From NCBI GenBank assembly GCA_041746735.1, contig JBGTGP010000031.1:13567-77566 (forward strand): a stretch of DNA of 64,000 bases, written 5' to 3'. Shown here in pieces: positions 1 through 9,802 of this stretch. The position numbers and the translations under genes are program-made. Position 1 is the stretch's first letter. Every line of letters starts with the position of its first letter. The DNA is from Opimibacter sp041746735 (lineage in GTDB: Bacteria > Bacteroidota > Bacteroidia > Chitinophagales > Saprospiraceae). The notes beneath the pieces were generated by a model. That model did no database searches and was not told the DNA's origin. It worked only from the letters and a program-made list of their open reading frames with translations.

Positions 1-3000
1 ATGAATGGCGCGCCATGGATCGTCGAGAATGTCGGAGCCTTGACCATCCTTCCCGGAAAAACATTGGATTACACGTTTTCCATTCCAGAGAATATGGAGG
101 TGCCGGGGGATTACATCTTCGAGATCTACACCTCTCTTCCAACGGATCTAAACCTGAGCAATGATACCCTGCGTGGAATCGTGGTGCAGCATATACCGGC
201 GCTGACGATGCCGGTGAGCAATATGATCCCGGTTGACGGAACTATGGATCTGGAGAAGACCGTTTCATTGTCCTGGGTTCCGGCGGAGAATGCAACGAAG
301 TATGATGTGTACATCTGGCAAGATGGATCATCACAGCCCGGAACCCCTCAGGTCGCCAACCTGACCCAGATCAATACGCTGTATAGTCAATTGAACTACG
401 GAACACTCTACAATTGGCAAGTCGTGGCAAAGAATATCTGCGACAACATGGTGCCCGGTCCCATCCAGCAATTTTCTGTTCGCCAACTCCCGGACCTGGT
501 GGTGGATACCATTATAGCACCTCCAACCGCATTTAGTGGCCAACAGATTGAAATCGAATGGAAGGTCAAGAATATCGGTACCGGCAGCACCAACAGTACC
601 TTGTGGTCGGACGCCGTGTATTTGTCCGCCGACGCTACACTCAATACGAGCTATGATATTTATCTCGGTGCAGTACAAAACCTGACCTCGCTCAATCCCG
701 GTATCACCTACACTAACACAGGCTCCTTCACCATCCCGAATGGAACTGTCGGAAATTATTATGTATTTGTATATCCGGACAGATGGAAGAATCTGATCGA
801 ATCAAATGAGAATAACAATTGGGACCGGACACCGACTCAGATGATGATCTCCCTGACTCCGGCTCCGGATCTCATCGTGATGTCTGTGACGACACCGACC
901 ACCGTATTTTCTGGCACCACGATACCCGTCACGTATGTCGTGAAAAACAATGGCAGTGGCAGTGTCCCGGTCAATAGTCTCTGGAAAGACCGACTCATAT
1001 TCGGTGAGGACCCGTTCAATGCCATCGGCACCAATCTCAATATCATCCAGCGTTCAGGCCTGCTGGAACCGGACAGTACCTATGAAGTGACGGTCATGGC
1101 GGCCATCCCCCCCGCTATACTGGGTACCTACTATATGCATGTCAGGACAGACTATCTGAATGAGGTCTATGAATTCGCCGCCGAAGGGAATAATACTGGT
1201 GCCAGTCTGCCCATTGACGTCATTCTCACGCCCCCGCCAGATCTGGTTGTTGCGTCCATGAATTTTCCGGATACGGTCTCTAATAATGAAATATTCCAAT
1301 TGGCATGGACTGTAGAAAATCAAGGTGCAGGGGATGCTACAGGTACCTACTGGCTGGATCAGGTCTATCTGTCCAAGTCTCCGATCTACAATACTAATTT
1401 TTTGATCCCCCTGACCAATAAATATTATTACGCTACTCTTCCGGCATTGTCATCGTATACCGTCTCTCATCCGACGAAGATGCTCAACACGCTGAGCGGG
1501 GATTATTTTGTCTATATCTATACGGATCAGAAACTGAAGTTGTTCGAGTATAATATGGAGGGAAATAATATCCTTCGGTCTATGGGTACCATACATATTC
1601 AGAAAGGGGATCTTCTTCCGGCAAATCCAACGCGACCGGACACCGTCGAGGCCGGAGCTTCCTTTACGTTGTCCTGGAACAGGATCAATCAGGGGCCCGG
1701 TAGAATTGTCGACCAAAACAACCGGACCAAAATATTTGTATCCACCACCAACACCCTCGATGCCAATGCCGTACTCATCCAGAATACGACAAAAAGAATC
1801 ATCAATATGTCGGCACAGGATACTCTTCCCGAATCAGTCGCGCTGAGCATTCCGCCGCAATTTTCACAGCATATCTATATTCTGATCCAGGAAGATGCGG
1901 ACAACATCATTCTGGAGTCCGTCGAAGGAGAGTCCAACAATGTGCTGGCTGTACCCATCTTTGCAAGTCCCGGGCCGGTTCCAGATATCAAGACCATGTG
2001 GGTCTCGGTAGCCGATACCATCGTGGCAGGCAGCATTTTTAATGTGGCGTTTCAGATAAAAAATCAAGGGACTCAGGCGGCCTTCACCTCCTGGCAGGAT
2101 CGTGTATATATTTCCTTTGATTCCATCTGGATGCCGGCATTTGCCACGGAGTTGACGACGATCACCCAGACCAGCCCATTCCAGGCAGACCAAACCAGAG
2201 ACTTCAATCCGGGGTTATTACTCAATTCCGGAACAGCAGAGAATGTGTACTATATCTATATTGTCAATGATATCAACAGCAATGTGTATGAAGGTGTAGC
2301 GGGCGAACTCAACAACATCATCCGCAGCGCACCCGTGTATGTCAAACCAGCACCGGCTATCGATCTTCGAATGGATACCGTTCATACCGAAGCATCGATG
2401 TTCGCATCGGGACAATCGTATTCCTTTCACTGGACCGTGATCAATGATGCCAGCATTCCCATTCAAACGACCATTTGGGCAGATCAGGTTTTCCTTTCTA
2501 CAGATCCGATCTTATCGGCCAATGATATTTTCGTTGAGCAAATCGCCTCCTCAGGATCAACGTTATTGCCCGGAGGCAGTAGATCCAAGAGCAAATCAAT
2601 CCGGCTGCCCAACGGCGTATCCGGTGATTATTACATTCTGTTTGTGGCCGATTCAGAAGATGTTCAGCAGGATCCAAACCGATTGAACAATGTCAATACC
2701 CTAAGAGATGTAAACGGAGATCCGATGATGATCAACATCGCGCTTTCTCCCTCTCCCGATCTGGTGGTCACTGTATTGAACACACCTGCACAGGCTGTGG
2801 CGGGACAACCCATGAATGTAATCTACACGATCACCAATTCAGGAAACAGTTCAGCGACATCCTGGAGAGACAAACTATTCCTCTCCACAGACCAGGTCCT
2901 GAGCAATAATGATATTCTCTTGTTTTCGAAAAATGTCAATCACACCCTGGCTCCTTCGGCAGAGCGGACCGATACCGTCCAGGTCGTCATCCCCGCGATC

Positions 3001-4410
3001 GCTCTGGGTAACTATATCCTCATCCTGCAGACGGATTCTCAGAACGCCATCTACGAACATAATGGTGAGAATAACAATATCCTGAACCGTGCAGTGGAGA
3101 TTGTCACGACGCCACCTGCGGACCTCATCGTATCGACGGTGAATATTCCGGTCAGTATCATCGCTGGAGAGAATATTACCATTTCATGGACAACCGACAA
3201 CATCGGAGCGAATCCCGCGAGCGGGATATTCCGGGAGGTCGTATACATTTCAACCGATACCATCTGGGATACAGATGATGTGGTCTTCGGACTGAAGGAC
3301 GGCTCGATTTATCTCTCGCCAGGGTCTTCACGCGGGACCAACCTGACGAGCAACGTCGTCGGTGTCGCCACAGGCGATTACTATGCCATCGTGCAGACCG
3401 ATGCCCGTCAGAATTTCATCGAGAGTAATGAAGACAACAATTTTACGTCGTCTCCCGAACCTATGAATATCGATGTGAAAACACTGGTCCTGGATTCGCT
3501 GACGGCCGATACGCTTTTTGATCAGCTTGAACTGTATTACAAACTTATTATTGGTGCCGAGCTGGATGGGGAGACGATCATTTTGGAGTTGATCGGAGAT
3601 TCTTTGTATGGACTCAATGAACTCTTTGTCAAGTATGAGCAGATGCCGACCAGAGCTGAGTTTGATTATGGATTTGACAATCCATTTCATGCACACCAGC
3701 GGATTCTGATTCCGGATGTCGAGCCTGGAACCTATTATATCATGGCCTATGGAACGTCGGTGACGGAGAGTTTTCAGGAGATCACGTTGCTGGCCAGTGT
3801 GATCGATTATGAGATCCTGTCTGTACAACCCAACAAAGGTACCCGGAATACACAAGTCACCCTTAAGGTCAAGGGCGCTAAACTAATGAATACGGTGACC
3901 GCACGACTTCGGCAGAGTAATCCCTGGTTTGAACGAGTAGCCTCCTCCATACTCCAGGTCAATGACAATCTGATGTACATCACCTTTGATCTGACCGATG
4001 TGCCGGAAGATATCTATGCATTGGATCTGATCAAAGCGGATAGTTCGCTGGCCTTTACCAATGATTTCATGGTGTTGGATGATGGGGGGAATGCTGATCT
4101 GCAGATCAATGCCCAACTCCCTGGAAACGTACCAGAACGTCCGGTATCAGTACACATCGTGGTAACCTATATCAACAATGGAGATGCCGACTATGTCAAT
4201 CCATCAGCTACCATTGAAGCTCCTTATGGAAACCGTATTGCTTTCACCCTGGAGGAATTGAGGAACGGACTTGGTGAATCTGAATTGGTCGTGCCACTTA
4301 TCGAAGAGAATGGTCCGGCGAATCTGCTCAGGCCCGGGGCTAGTGGCCGTATTGAATTGTTTGGCTGGTCGGCTCCGAGAGCTGTATTTGGTATTAGAAA
4401 AAATGATTGA
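1..4410 (+). CDS. CARDB-repeat extracellular protein (5' partial)
   Basis: Large surface or extracellular protein whose frame is open from base 1. The first Met has no signal peptide after it, so the real start is probably upstream. I see at least eight tandem units of about 122-133 residues resembling CARDB (cell adhesion related domain in bacteria), beginning near residues 164, 289, 413, 537, 661, 786, 919 and 1039. A typical unit opens with a PDLVV-like strand, then W-V-x-N-x-G, a D-x-VYLS segment, a YY strand and an E-NNN-type turn. A different beta-rich region of about 300 residues follows. No type IX secretion C-terminal domain is recognisable. The stop codon overlaps the next start (ATGATTGA), suggesting translational coupling. 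The family suggests adhesion or a stalk-like spacer; the ligand cannot be read from the sequence. Confidence 0.85.
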   Translation: MNGAPWIVENVGALTILPGKTLDYTFSIPENMEVPGDYIFEIYTSLPTDLNLSNDTLRGIVVQHIPALTMPVSNMIPVDGTMDLEKTVSLSWVPAENATKYDVYIWQDGSSQPGTPQVANLTQINTLYSQLNYGTLYNWQVVAKNICDNMVPGPIQQFSVRQLPDLVVDTIIAPPTAFSGQQIEIEWKVKNIGTGSTNSTLWSDAVYLSADATLNTSYDIYLGAVQNLTSLNPGITYTNTGSFTIPNGTVGNYYVFVYPDRWKNLIESNENNNWDRTPTQMMISLTPAPDLIVMSVTTPTTVFSGTTIPVTYVVKNNGSGSVPVNSLWKDRLIFGEDPFNAIGTNLNIIQRSGLLEPDSTYEVTVMAAIPPAILGTYYMHVRTDYLNEVYEFAAEGNNTGASLPIDVILTPPPDLVVASMNFPDTVSNNEIFQLAWTVENQGAGDATGTYWLDQVYLSKSPIYNTNFLIPLTNKYYYATLPALSSYTVSHPTKMLNTLSGDYFVYIYTDQKLKLFEYNMEGNNILRSMGTIHIQKGDLLPANPTRPDTVEAGASFTLSWNRINQGPGRIVDQNNRTKIFVSTTNTLDANAVLIQNTTKRIINMSAQDTLPESVALSIPPQFSQHIYILIQEDADNIILESVEGESNNVLAVPIFASPGPVPDIKTMWVSVADTIVAGSIFNVAFQIKNQGTQAAFTSWQDRVYISFDSIWMPAFATELTTITQTSPFQADQTRDFNPGLLLNSGTAENVYYIYIVNDINSNVYEGVAGELNNIIRSAPVYVKPAPAIDLRMDTVHTEASMFASGQSYSFHWTVINDASIPIQTTIWADQVFLSTDPILSANDIFVEQIASSGSTLLPGGSRSKSKSIRLPNGVSGDYYILFVADSEDVQQDPNRLNNVNTLRDVNGDPMMINIALSPSPDLVVTVLNTPAQAVAGQPMNVIYTITNSGNSSATSWRDKLFLSTDQVLSNNDILLFSKNVNHTLAPSAERTDTVQVVIPAIALGNYILILQTDSQNAIYEHNGENNNILNRAVEIVTTPPADLIVSTVNIPVSIIAGENITISWTTDNIGANPASGIFREVVYISTDTIWDTDDVVFGLKDGSIYLSPGSSRGTNLTSNVVGVATGDYYAIVQTDARQNFIESNEDNNFTSSPEPMNIDVKTLVLDSLTADTLFDQLELYYKLIIGAELDGETIILELIGDSLYGLNELFVKYEQMPTRAEFDYGFDNPFHAHQRILIPDVEPGTYYIMAYGTSVTESFQEITLLASVIDYEILSVQPNKGTRNTQVTLKVKGAKLMNTVTARLRQSNPWFERVASSILQVNDNLMYITFDLTDVPEDIYALDLIKADSSLAFTNDFMVLDDGGNADLQINAQLPGNVPERPVSVHIVVTYINNGDADYVNPSATIEAPYGNRIAFTLEELRNGLGESELVVPLIEENGPANLLRPGASGRIELFGWSAPRAVFGIRKND

Positions 4411-5950
4411 CATGATGTACAGGTTATGTATCGGGATCGCATTGTGCTGTCTTCCTTCCTGGATGACTGGCCAGGGTGCGGATTATGCGGGGCCAGACAA
4501 AACAGCTTGCCAGGGTGCAGGTGCCATGATCGGCAATGCCGGAATCGCCGATGTATGTTATACATGGGAGATGGCCGATGGACTCGATCCAAATGATATT
4601 CACAATCAATCCCCCATCGTGCATCCGCAGCATACGACGACGTATACGGTACATGTCACCAGTGACAATTTTGGATTCTCTGCTACCGATGTAGTGAAAG
4701 TGACGGTGGATTTTGGTGGACTGGTGATCACGCCATCCTACATTGATCTGGCCGGACCGCTCACCAATCAGGCCCAGGCTGAACTTACTATCAATAGTTT
4801 TCAGGGCTCTTCGGCTGCGGTAATATGGTCGATCGAAAACCCCGGCTCCACCGGATGCACCATTACACAAGGAGGCAAAATCAGTAACTGTAGTGAGTCT
4901 GGTCAGGTACAGGTCAGGGCTACCAATGCCGAGTATCCGGCCTGTTATGCCGAAAAAGATATGGAAATCAACGGCGGGATCAAAGACCTGACGGCAGAAG
5001 ATGCATCGGATGCGGGACGTATAGCACATCACGGGGATACCCTGTATCTGGTCGGCAGTGCGGCAGCAAAACTCACCGCCGTACCAAACGACAACTCCTC
5101 TTTTCCTTCCGGCCAGCCTCAATGGGAAGGTCCCAATACCCCTCCTCCCGGAACGATTACCTTCAATACACCAAATCTGCAGCCTGGCACGTATTCCTAT
5201 GAGGTCGGCACGATCGATCCCAAAGGCGTCACCGTTGTAGATCTGGGAGAGGATGCCTCTACGGTGCAACTCTCGATGGACTCAGGGCTGCTCGGGGATA
5301 TGCTGGCTGCGATGAAAGGAAATACGCAGCTAAAGGACCTGGATCCCTTTTGTACTCCCCCGCTGGATTTTGATCTGGATGGGTTTACCAGTATCAAGGC
5401 CTCCTACAAGCAAAGCAATAGTATCAAATACAAAAATCCCGGATATGATAAAAAGAAAGAAGTCGGTATAGAAATACCTGCGTTGGCATTCGAAGGGTGT
5501 ATGTTTTTTCCGTGTTGCTCCGGCGGCGCTAATTTTGGAGTTGCTTCCGCATTCTATTTTACCTATTTCAAAGCCGGACTTGGTGTCAATATTGGTGTGA
5601 ATGCCGTCAAGGATCCCAACACGCCATCACCGGAATGGATGATATCCGCGCTCACCGCGAGTTTAGAAGGGACCATTGAAGCGGGTCTACGCCTTGAGGT
5701 CAATGTACCGTCAGGTTTTGGCGCTTTGGGGGGTGCGAATTTATCAACAACAGCCAAATTGGAAGGAAGACTGACCAATGAGCCACGCCAGATAGAATGG
5801 AATGCATCCTGGGGTGGACTTGTAGGTAAGGTATCCCTGGGGATCTGGTATGTTTCTATGGACAATCTCATCGAAGTTTCCAAACAGAAGAATTTCATCA
5901 ATGGCAGTGAAACGGGATGGAAGCCCCTTTTTGTATTCCCCAATGATTAA
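4403..5950 (+). CDS. Secreted PKD/Ig-like surface protein
   Basis: Exported protein of about 515 residues with no recognised overall family. I chose the ATG at 4403, which overlaps the previous stop by 8 nt; ATGs at 4412 and 4415 are equally possible and give a cleaner signal peptide (MMYRLCIGIALCC, then a Gln-Gly near the likely cleavage site). Residues about 30-110 look like a PKD/Ig-type fold (GPDKTACQGAG, ending TTTYTVHVTSDN), typical of Bacteroidota surface proteins. The rest is beta-rich, with a Cys-rich patch (CMFFPCCSGG) and a Gly/Ala-rich C-terminal third with alternating hydrophobic strands. It belongs to the same co-directional run as its neighbours and is probably co-expressed with the CARDB protein. 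Function unknown. Confidence 0.75.
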   Translation: MIDMMYRLCIGIALCCLPSWMTGQGADYAGPDKTACQGAGAMIGNAGIADVCYTWEMADGLDPNDIHNQSPIVHPQHTTTYTVHVTSDNFGFSATDVVKVTVDFGGLVITPSYIDLAGPLTNQAQAELTINSFQGSSAAVIWSIENPGSTGCTITQGGKISNCSESGQVQVRATNAEYPACYAEKDMEINGGIKDLTAEDASDAGRIAHHGDTLYLVGSAAAKLTAVPNDNSSFPSGQPQWEGPNTPPPGTITFNTPNLQPGTYSYEVGTIDPKGVTVVDLGEDASTVQLSMDSGLLGDMLAAMKGNTQLKDLDPFCTPPLDFDLDGFTSIKASYKQSNSIKYKNPGYDKKKEVGIEIPALAFEGCMFFPCCSGGANFGVASAFYFTYFKAGLGVNIGVNAVKDPNTPSPEWMISALTASLEGTIEAGLRLEVNVPSGFGALGGANLSTTAKLEGRLTNEPRQIEWNASWGGLVGKVSLGIWYVSMDNLIEVSKQKNFINGSETGWKPLFVFPND

Positions 5951-6854
5951 TATCTCCATTATGACTCTACGACGTCGATTCTATTATATGTCCTTGCTGC
6001 TTGTTTTTACAAGTTTGCAAATACGCACTTATGCGCAGCCATCTATGGTCCAGATCCGCTTTGATGAGCATCTCTTCAAAATCAAGGAAGTGAATGACCA
6101 ACATCAACTTGCGTCGCTGACCGATGCCGCGGATATCAAACTCTTCTATGAACACTTTCAGGTAGAGGATTATGAAAAGTACCGGAACTACTATTATCAG
6201 GGGACGTGTCTCGCCTCTGCCGAGGATTATAAAAACTGGAGGGCCTTTGTGAAAGGTCAGAATCTGGAGATTGTCGCCCGATTTATTCTTGAATCCCCCA
6301 AATATTCCCTGAGTATCATCCAATACAGGATAGGAAAAGATGGAACGTATCTGTATGCTCCTTTTACCCTACAGAAAATAAATAACGCCTGGTATCTGCT
6401 CAACCTGGGCCAGAGCACAGAGTTGATGCAAGTCAAAGGATTTTTTACCCATATCAATCATACCCTCCTTGCCGGAGCCAATACCCCCGCGCTGTGGTCC
6501 CAACAACCCGACTTTCAGCAGTTTGTTTCTGCCGGTGGTATTATCAATGGAAGCAAACTTTTTGAATTATATCCAGCTCGGTACGAGGAAAACCTGGCTT
6601 TGGCTGAGTTGTCACATTATGTTTTCCATGGCATTAGCGAAATGGATGCTCCTACTTCCGAAAAATTTCTGGCGGACTTCCGATATCTGGCAGAAGACTA
6701 CCAGATCAGTTCCGACACCAGATCCAGAATGGAACGTATGGTGATCGATGGCAATTTTTCACTGGCACTGGAGACGATCTTCCATGAATCTGCCGCGGAC
6801 AATATCATCGAGGTGTCTCTCAAACTGAATCAAATCCTGTCGGAGCAACGGTAA
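5943..6854 (+). CDS. Secreted hypothetical protein
   Basis: A 303-residue exported protein that I do not recognise. The start at 5943 overlaps the preceding stop (ATGATTAA), repeating the coupling seen one gene upstream. An alternative ATG at 5961 gives a better signal peptide: positive MTLRRRFYY, hydrophobic MSLLLVFTSLQ, likely cleavage after TYAQ. The mature part is mixed alpha/beta with many aromatic residues and ends in a helix-rich stretch of about 90 residues. It has no Cys pattern or metal-site motif I can identify. Its position between large surface-repeat genes suggests an accessory periplasmic or envelope role, which is inference only. Confidence 0.7.
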   Translation: MINISIMTLRRRFYYMSLLLVFTSLQIRTYAQPSMVQIRFDEHLFKIKEVNDQHQLASLTDAADIKLFYEHFQVEDYEKYRNYYYQGTCLASAEDYKNWRAFVKGQNLEIVARFILESPKYSLSIIQYRIGKDGTYLYAPFTLQKINNAWYLLNLGQSTELMQVKGFFTHINHTLLAGANTPALWSQQPDFQQFVSAGGIINGSKLFELYPARYEENLALAELSHYVFHGISEMDAPTSEKFLADFRYLAEDYQISSDTRSRMERMVIDGNFSLALETIFHESAADNIIEVSLKLNQILSEQR

Positions 6855-6875
6855 GCCGTATTAAAGAAAAATGCA

Positions 6876-9566
6876 ATGAGGAATTTTATACTTTGTCTAT
6901 TGATCTCCTTTTCAGGTGTAGCCTTTGCTCAGGTGACGATCATCAAAACCGATGTGAAATGCAAAAGCGCTAACGACGGCACACTCCGCGTGAAGTACGA
7001 GAATGCGGCAGAACCGATCAAGTCCGCAATCTGGAATGATGGGGTCAACGCCCAGACCCGTTTGGAAGTCGCCGCCGGAACCTACAGCGTGACCGTTACC
7101 GATGCCAATGATTGCACAGGTACAAGCTCCATCGTCGTCAACGAACCGGAAACCGTCCTCAAACTCAAACTTGAATTAAAAACCGATGAAGTCACTGTTC
7201 CCTGCGGCGAACGACAACCAGTATGGTTGATCGCCAATGCACAGGGTGGAACGGGCCCGTATAAAATCAATGGCTCACCGGGCATCACGAGACCCTGGCG
7301 AGTCACCTCGACGACCACCATGCAGATCGTACTCACGGATCATGTCGGCTGCAAGGTGGAAAGGGAACAGCGGGTCTATGTTCTTCCCCGGTTGTGTTCC
7401 AGAGATCCCAATGAGATCGTAGGACCCATTGGTGTAGATTCAGTCCATTGGGTTTCGGTCCATGATACTATGGATTATAATATAAAATTTGAAAACGACC
7501 CCATCTTTGCCACCGCACCCGCACAACGTGTTATGGTCACCCATGCCTTTGATGAGGATATCAATCCCTTCTCCTTCAGACTGGGTAGTTTTGGGTTTGG
7601 AGACTTTTCATTTGAAGTTCCGGAAAATGTAGCCTTCTATCAGAAACGACTCGACCTGCGCGATGAGATCGGACTCTTTGTAGATGTAGTTGCCGGACTT
7701 AACGTGACCACGCAAACCGCCTTCTGGACCTTTGAATCCATCGATCCGGTCACCGGCCTTTTGCCGATTGATCCGTTGAATGGATTTCTGCCTGTCAATG
7801 ACACGATCACCCGGGGTGGAGAAGGGTTTATGAATTTTTCCGTTCGACCCAAACTGCCGGGAACCACCGGCGATACCATTCATGCGACAGCCGCCATCAT
7901 CTTTGATATCAATGAACCCCTGATCACCAATACCTGGACCAACCTGATTGACGCGCTGCCTCCCACGACGGAGTTGGCCCCGATCGAACCTGTACGACTG
8001 AGCAAACTGATTGAATTGCAGGTATCCGGTGTGGATGATCCGGGCGGAAGCGGCTTGAGTTATTATGAATTGTGGGTGTCTGCCAATGGATCTGTATTTC
8101 AAAAGTATGAGCAGACCATACCGGATAGCGTGAGTACGTATGTGTTCGAAGGTGAATACGGGACGACCTACGCCTTCTATGTGCTCGGCGTGGATCGGAC
8201 TGGAAACCGGGAGACCAAAAGCGGAGCTGAGACCTTTACGGAGGTGTTGCCACGTCAGGAACTGAATCTGGTTCTTCCGCTGGCAGATGAATATTGCATC
8301 GGAGATACACTGTGGATGGTGTGGGAGACGATGAGTATAGATTCGGTCGTGGTCTATATGTCACTGGACAGTGGTATGACGTATGTTCCGTTTGGAGGTC
8401 CGTTTGGGAGTCTGGATACCATGACCTACTTTGTCCTGGAGGATAGTCTGGCCAATGGTTTTATCCGGGTGAAGTATGTGGCCCTTCAGGATACGTTTGA
8501 AGTTTTCTCTTCCGTGTTGCCGATCAAAGGGCTTCCTGTTGTCGAAGCGGGTATGGATAAATCAATTTGTATCAATGGGTATGCACATCTGGTGCCTTCG
8601 GGTGCCAATCAGTATATCTGGAGTCCGAATGAGTATATCAATAATCCAACCCTGACGATTCCAACCGTCACACCCCCCGCTTCGAAAAAATATTATGTCA
8701 CCGGCACCGATGTGTTTGGGTGTCGGAATGTGGATTCGTTGTGGGTGATCGTGCATCCGGTGTATCTGGATACGGTGGTTCATGCCATGTGCAATCAGGA
8801 CAGTGTGTTCGTCGGAGGACAGTATCAAACGTTGCCCGGATTTTATACGGATGAGCTGACGTCATCTGTGGGGTGTGATAGTACGGTAGTGACGGAGGTG
8901 GTGCTGACGGGGCCGTGTCCTTTTCCATCCCCGCAGATCTATGTGGATCAGGATGCCACGGGTCTGAACAATGGTACCTCCTGGGCCGATGCCTTCAACA
9001 AACTCAGTGATGCGATAGCCGCTGTGGGCCTATGGGCAGATATATGGGATATATGGGTGGCGGAAGGCACCTACTATCCGCATCCGAGCCAGCGGGATTC
9101 GAGTTTTACATTGCGTGACAGCATCCGGATCTACGGGGGCTTTCTGGGTGTTGAGCTCACACGTTCCGAGCGGACGGCGGATGCTGCCCTGGTGCAACTC
9201 AGTGGTGACATCAATATCCCGGATACGCTTTGGGACAACAGTTACCACACCTTGCGATTGTCGGATCAGTGTACCGGATGTGTGGTGGATGGTGTGACGA
9301 TTACGTATGGGTATGCTGATGCGGCCACCAATTCGAATGATATGGGGGCGGGTGTGCTCAGTGAGGGGCAGGGTCATTTCTACAATGTGGTTTTTGAACG
9401 GAACTATGCGACGCAGATGGGGGCGGCCTTATATTCTTCCGGCGTCAACAGTCAGTTGCGCATCGAGAATTGCATCTTCAGGCTCAACACCTCCAATCTG
9501 GGCAAGGATGTCGTCAATGTGTCGGGGGCATTTATTGAGTTTAGGGGAACGAATCAGGTTCAATAA
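6876..9566 (+). CDS. Modular secreted SprB-type/beta-helix protein
   Basis: An 896-residue secreted protein. Signal peptide MRNFILCLLISFSGVAFAQ. Residues about 20-95 match the SprB-type repeat pattern (KCKSANDGTLRV, then GTYSVTVTDANDC). A long region opening with CSRDPNEIVGP and containing DINPFSFRLG and IIFDINEPLITN resembles the DUF7619-like domain common in Saprospiraceae. A fibronectin/Ig-like region follows (SGLSYYELWVS, TYAFYVLGVDR), then a PKD-like unit (YYVTGTDVFGC). The last 210 residues (YVDQDATGLNNGTSWADAF, GGFLGVE, repeated GAxLYS/NVVFERN turns) look like a right-handed beta-helix of the Pmp type. The protein ends inside that pattern without a type IX C-terminal sorting domain, so it may be shortened or use another anchor. 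Last gene of the surface run. Confidence 0.8.
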   Translation: MRNFILCLLISFSGVAFAQVTIIKTDVKCKSANDGTLRVKYENAAEPIKSAIWNDGVNAQTRLEVAAGTYSVTVTDANDCTGTSSIVVNEPETVLKLKLELKTDEVTVPCGERQPVWLIANAQGGTGPYKINGSPGITRPWRVTSTTTMQIVLTDHVGCKVEREQRVYVLPRLCSRDPNEIVGPIGVDSVHWVSVHDTMDYNIKFENDPIFATAPAQRVMVTHAFDEDINPFSFRLGSFGFGDFSFEVPENVAFYQKRLDLRDEIGLFVDVVAGLNVTTQTAFWTFESIDPVTGLLPIDPLNGFLPVNDTITRGGEGFMNFSVRPKLPGTTGDTIHATAAIIFDINEPLITNTWTNLIDALPPTTELAPIEPVRLSKLIELQVSGVDDPGGSGLSYYELWVSANGSVFQKYEQTIPDSVSTYVFEGEYGTTYAFYVLGVDRTGNRETKSGAETFTEVLPRQELNLVLPLADEYCIGDTLWMVWETMSIDSVVVYMSLDSGMTYVPFGGPFGSLDTMTYFVLEDSLANGFIRVKYVALQDTFEVFSSVLPIKGLPVVEAGMDKSICINGYAHLVPSGANQYIWSPNEYINNPTLTIPTVTPPASKKYYVTGTDVFGCRNVDSLWVIVHPVYLDTVVHAMCNQDSVFVGGQYQTLPGFYTDELTSSVGCDSTVVTEVVLTGPCPFPSPQIYVDQDATGLNNGTSWADAFNKLSDAIAAVGLWADIWDIWVAEGTYYPHPSQRDSSFTLRDSIRIYGGFLGVELTRSERTADAALVQLSGDINIPDTLWDNSYHTLRLSDQCTGCVVDGVTITYGYADAATNSNDMGAGVLSEGQGHFYNVVFERNYATQMGAALYSSGVNSQLRIENCIFRLNTSNLGKDVVNVSGAFIEFRGTNQVQ

Positions 9567-9576
9567 ATAAACCTGA

Positions 9577-9715
9577 GCGGAGATGGTATCTGCGCTCCCC
9601 CCGGATTAAAAGGGGCTTTGTTCTTATTTGCCCCCTGCCCGCAGATCTTTTGCCCCCTGCCCCCTAAAAGGGGGTTCTAACCACCCTATCTGCGTCGTGA
9701 TAGAAAACCTAGGGT
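9577..9715. repeat. C/G-rich intergenic repeat, copy 1
   Basis: The 236-base spacer between the surface operon and the PLD gene holds runs of CCCCCTGCC and CCCCTAAAAGGGGG with TATCTGCG nearby, forming short hairpins. A related arrangement (CTGCCCCCTAAAGGGGG, then ATCTGCGCTCC and CCGGATT) occurs at about 24784-24860, so this is a dispersed repeat, not a unique terminator, although it could serve as one for the upstream operon. Confidence 0.55.
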
Positions 9716-9802
9716 GGGCGCAGCCTGCTCTTGAAAAAAACATAGCTGAGGATTTAGGAAAATTATATTTTGTGTAAGTACTTACAACAGACCGAACGAA
9801 AA

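Noticed and set aside
3328..3855. Long reverse-strand open frame (175 codons) inside the CARDB gene
   Set aside because: Antisense to a clear repeat protein with good coding character; translation shows no motif.
4424..5269. 281-codon reverse-strand frame opposite the second surface gene
   Set aside because: Composition is that of an antisense shadow; the forward gene has a signal peptide and family-like motifs.
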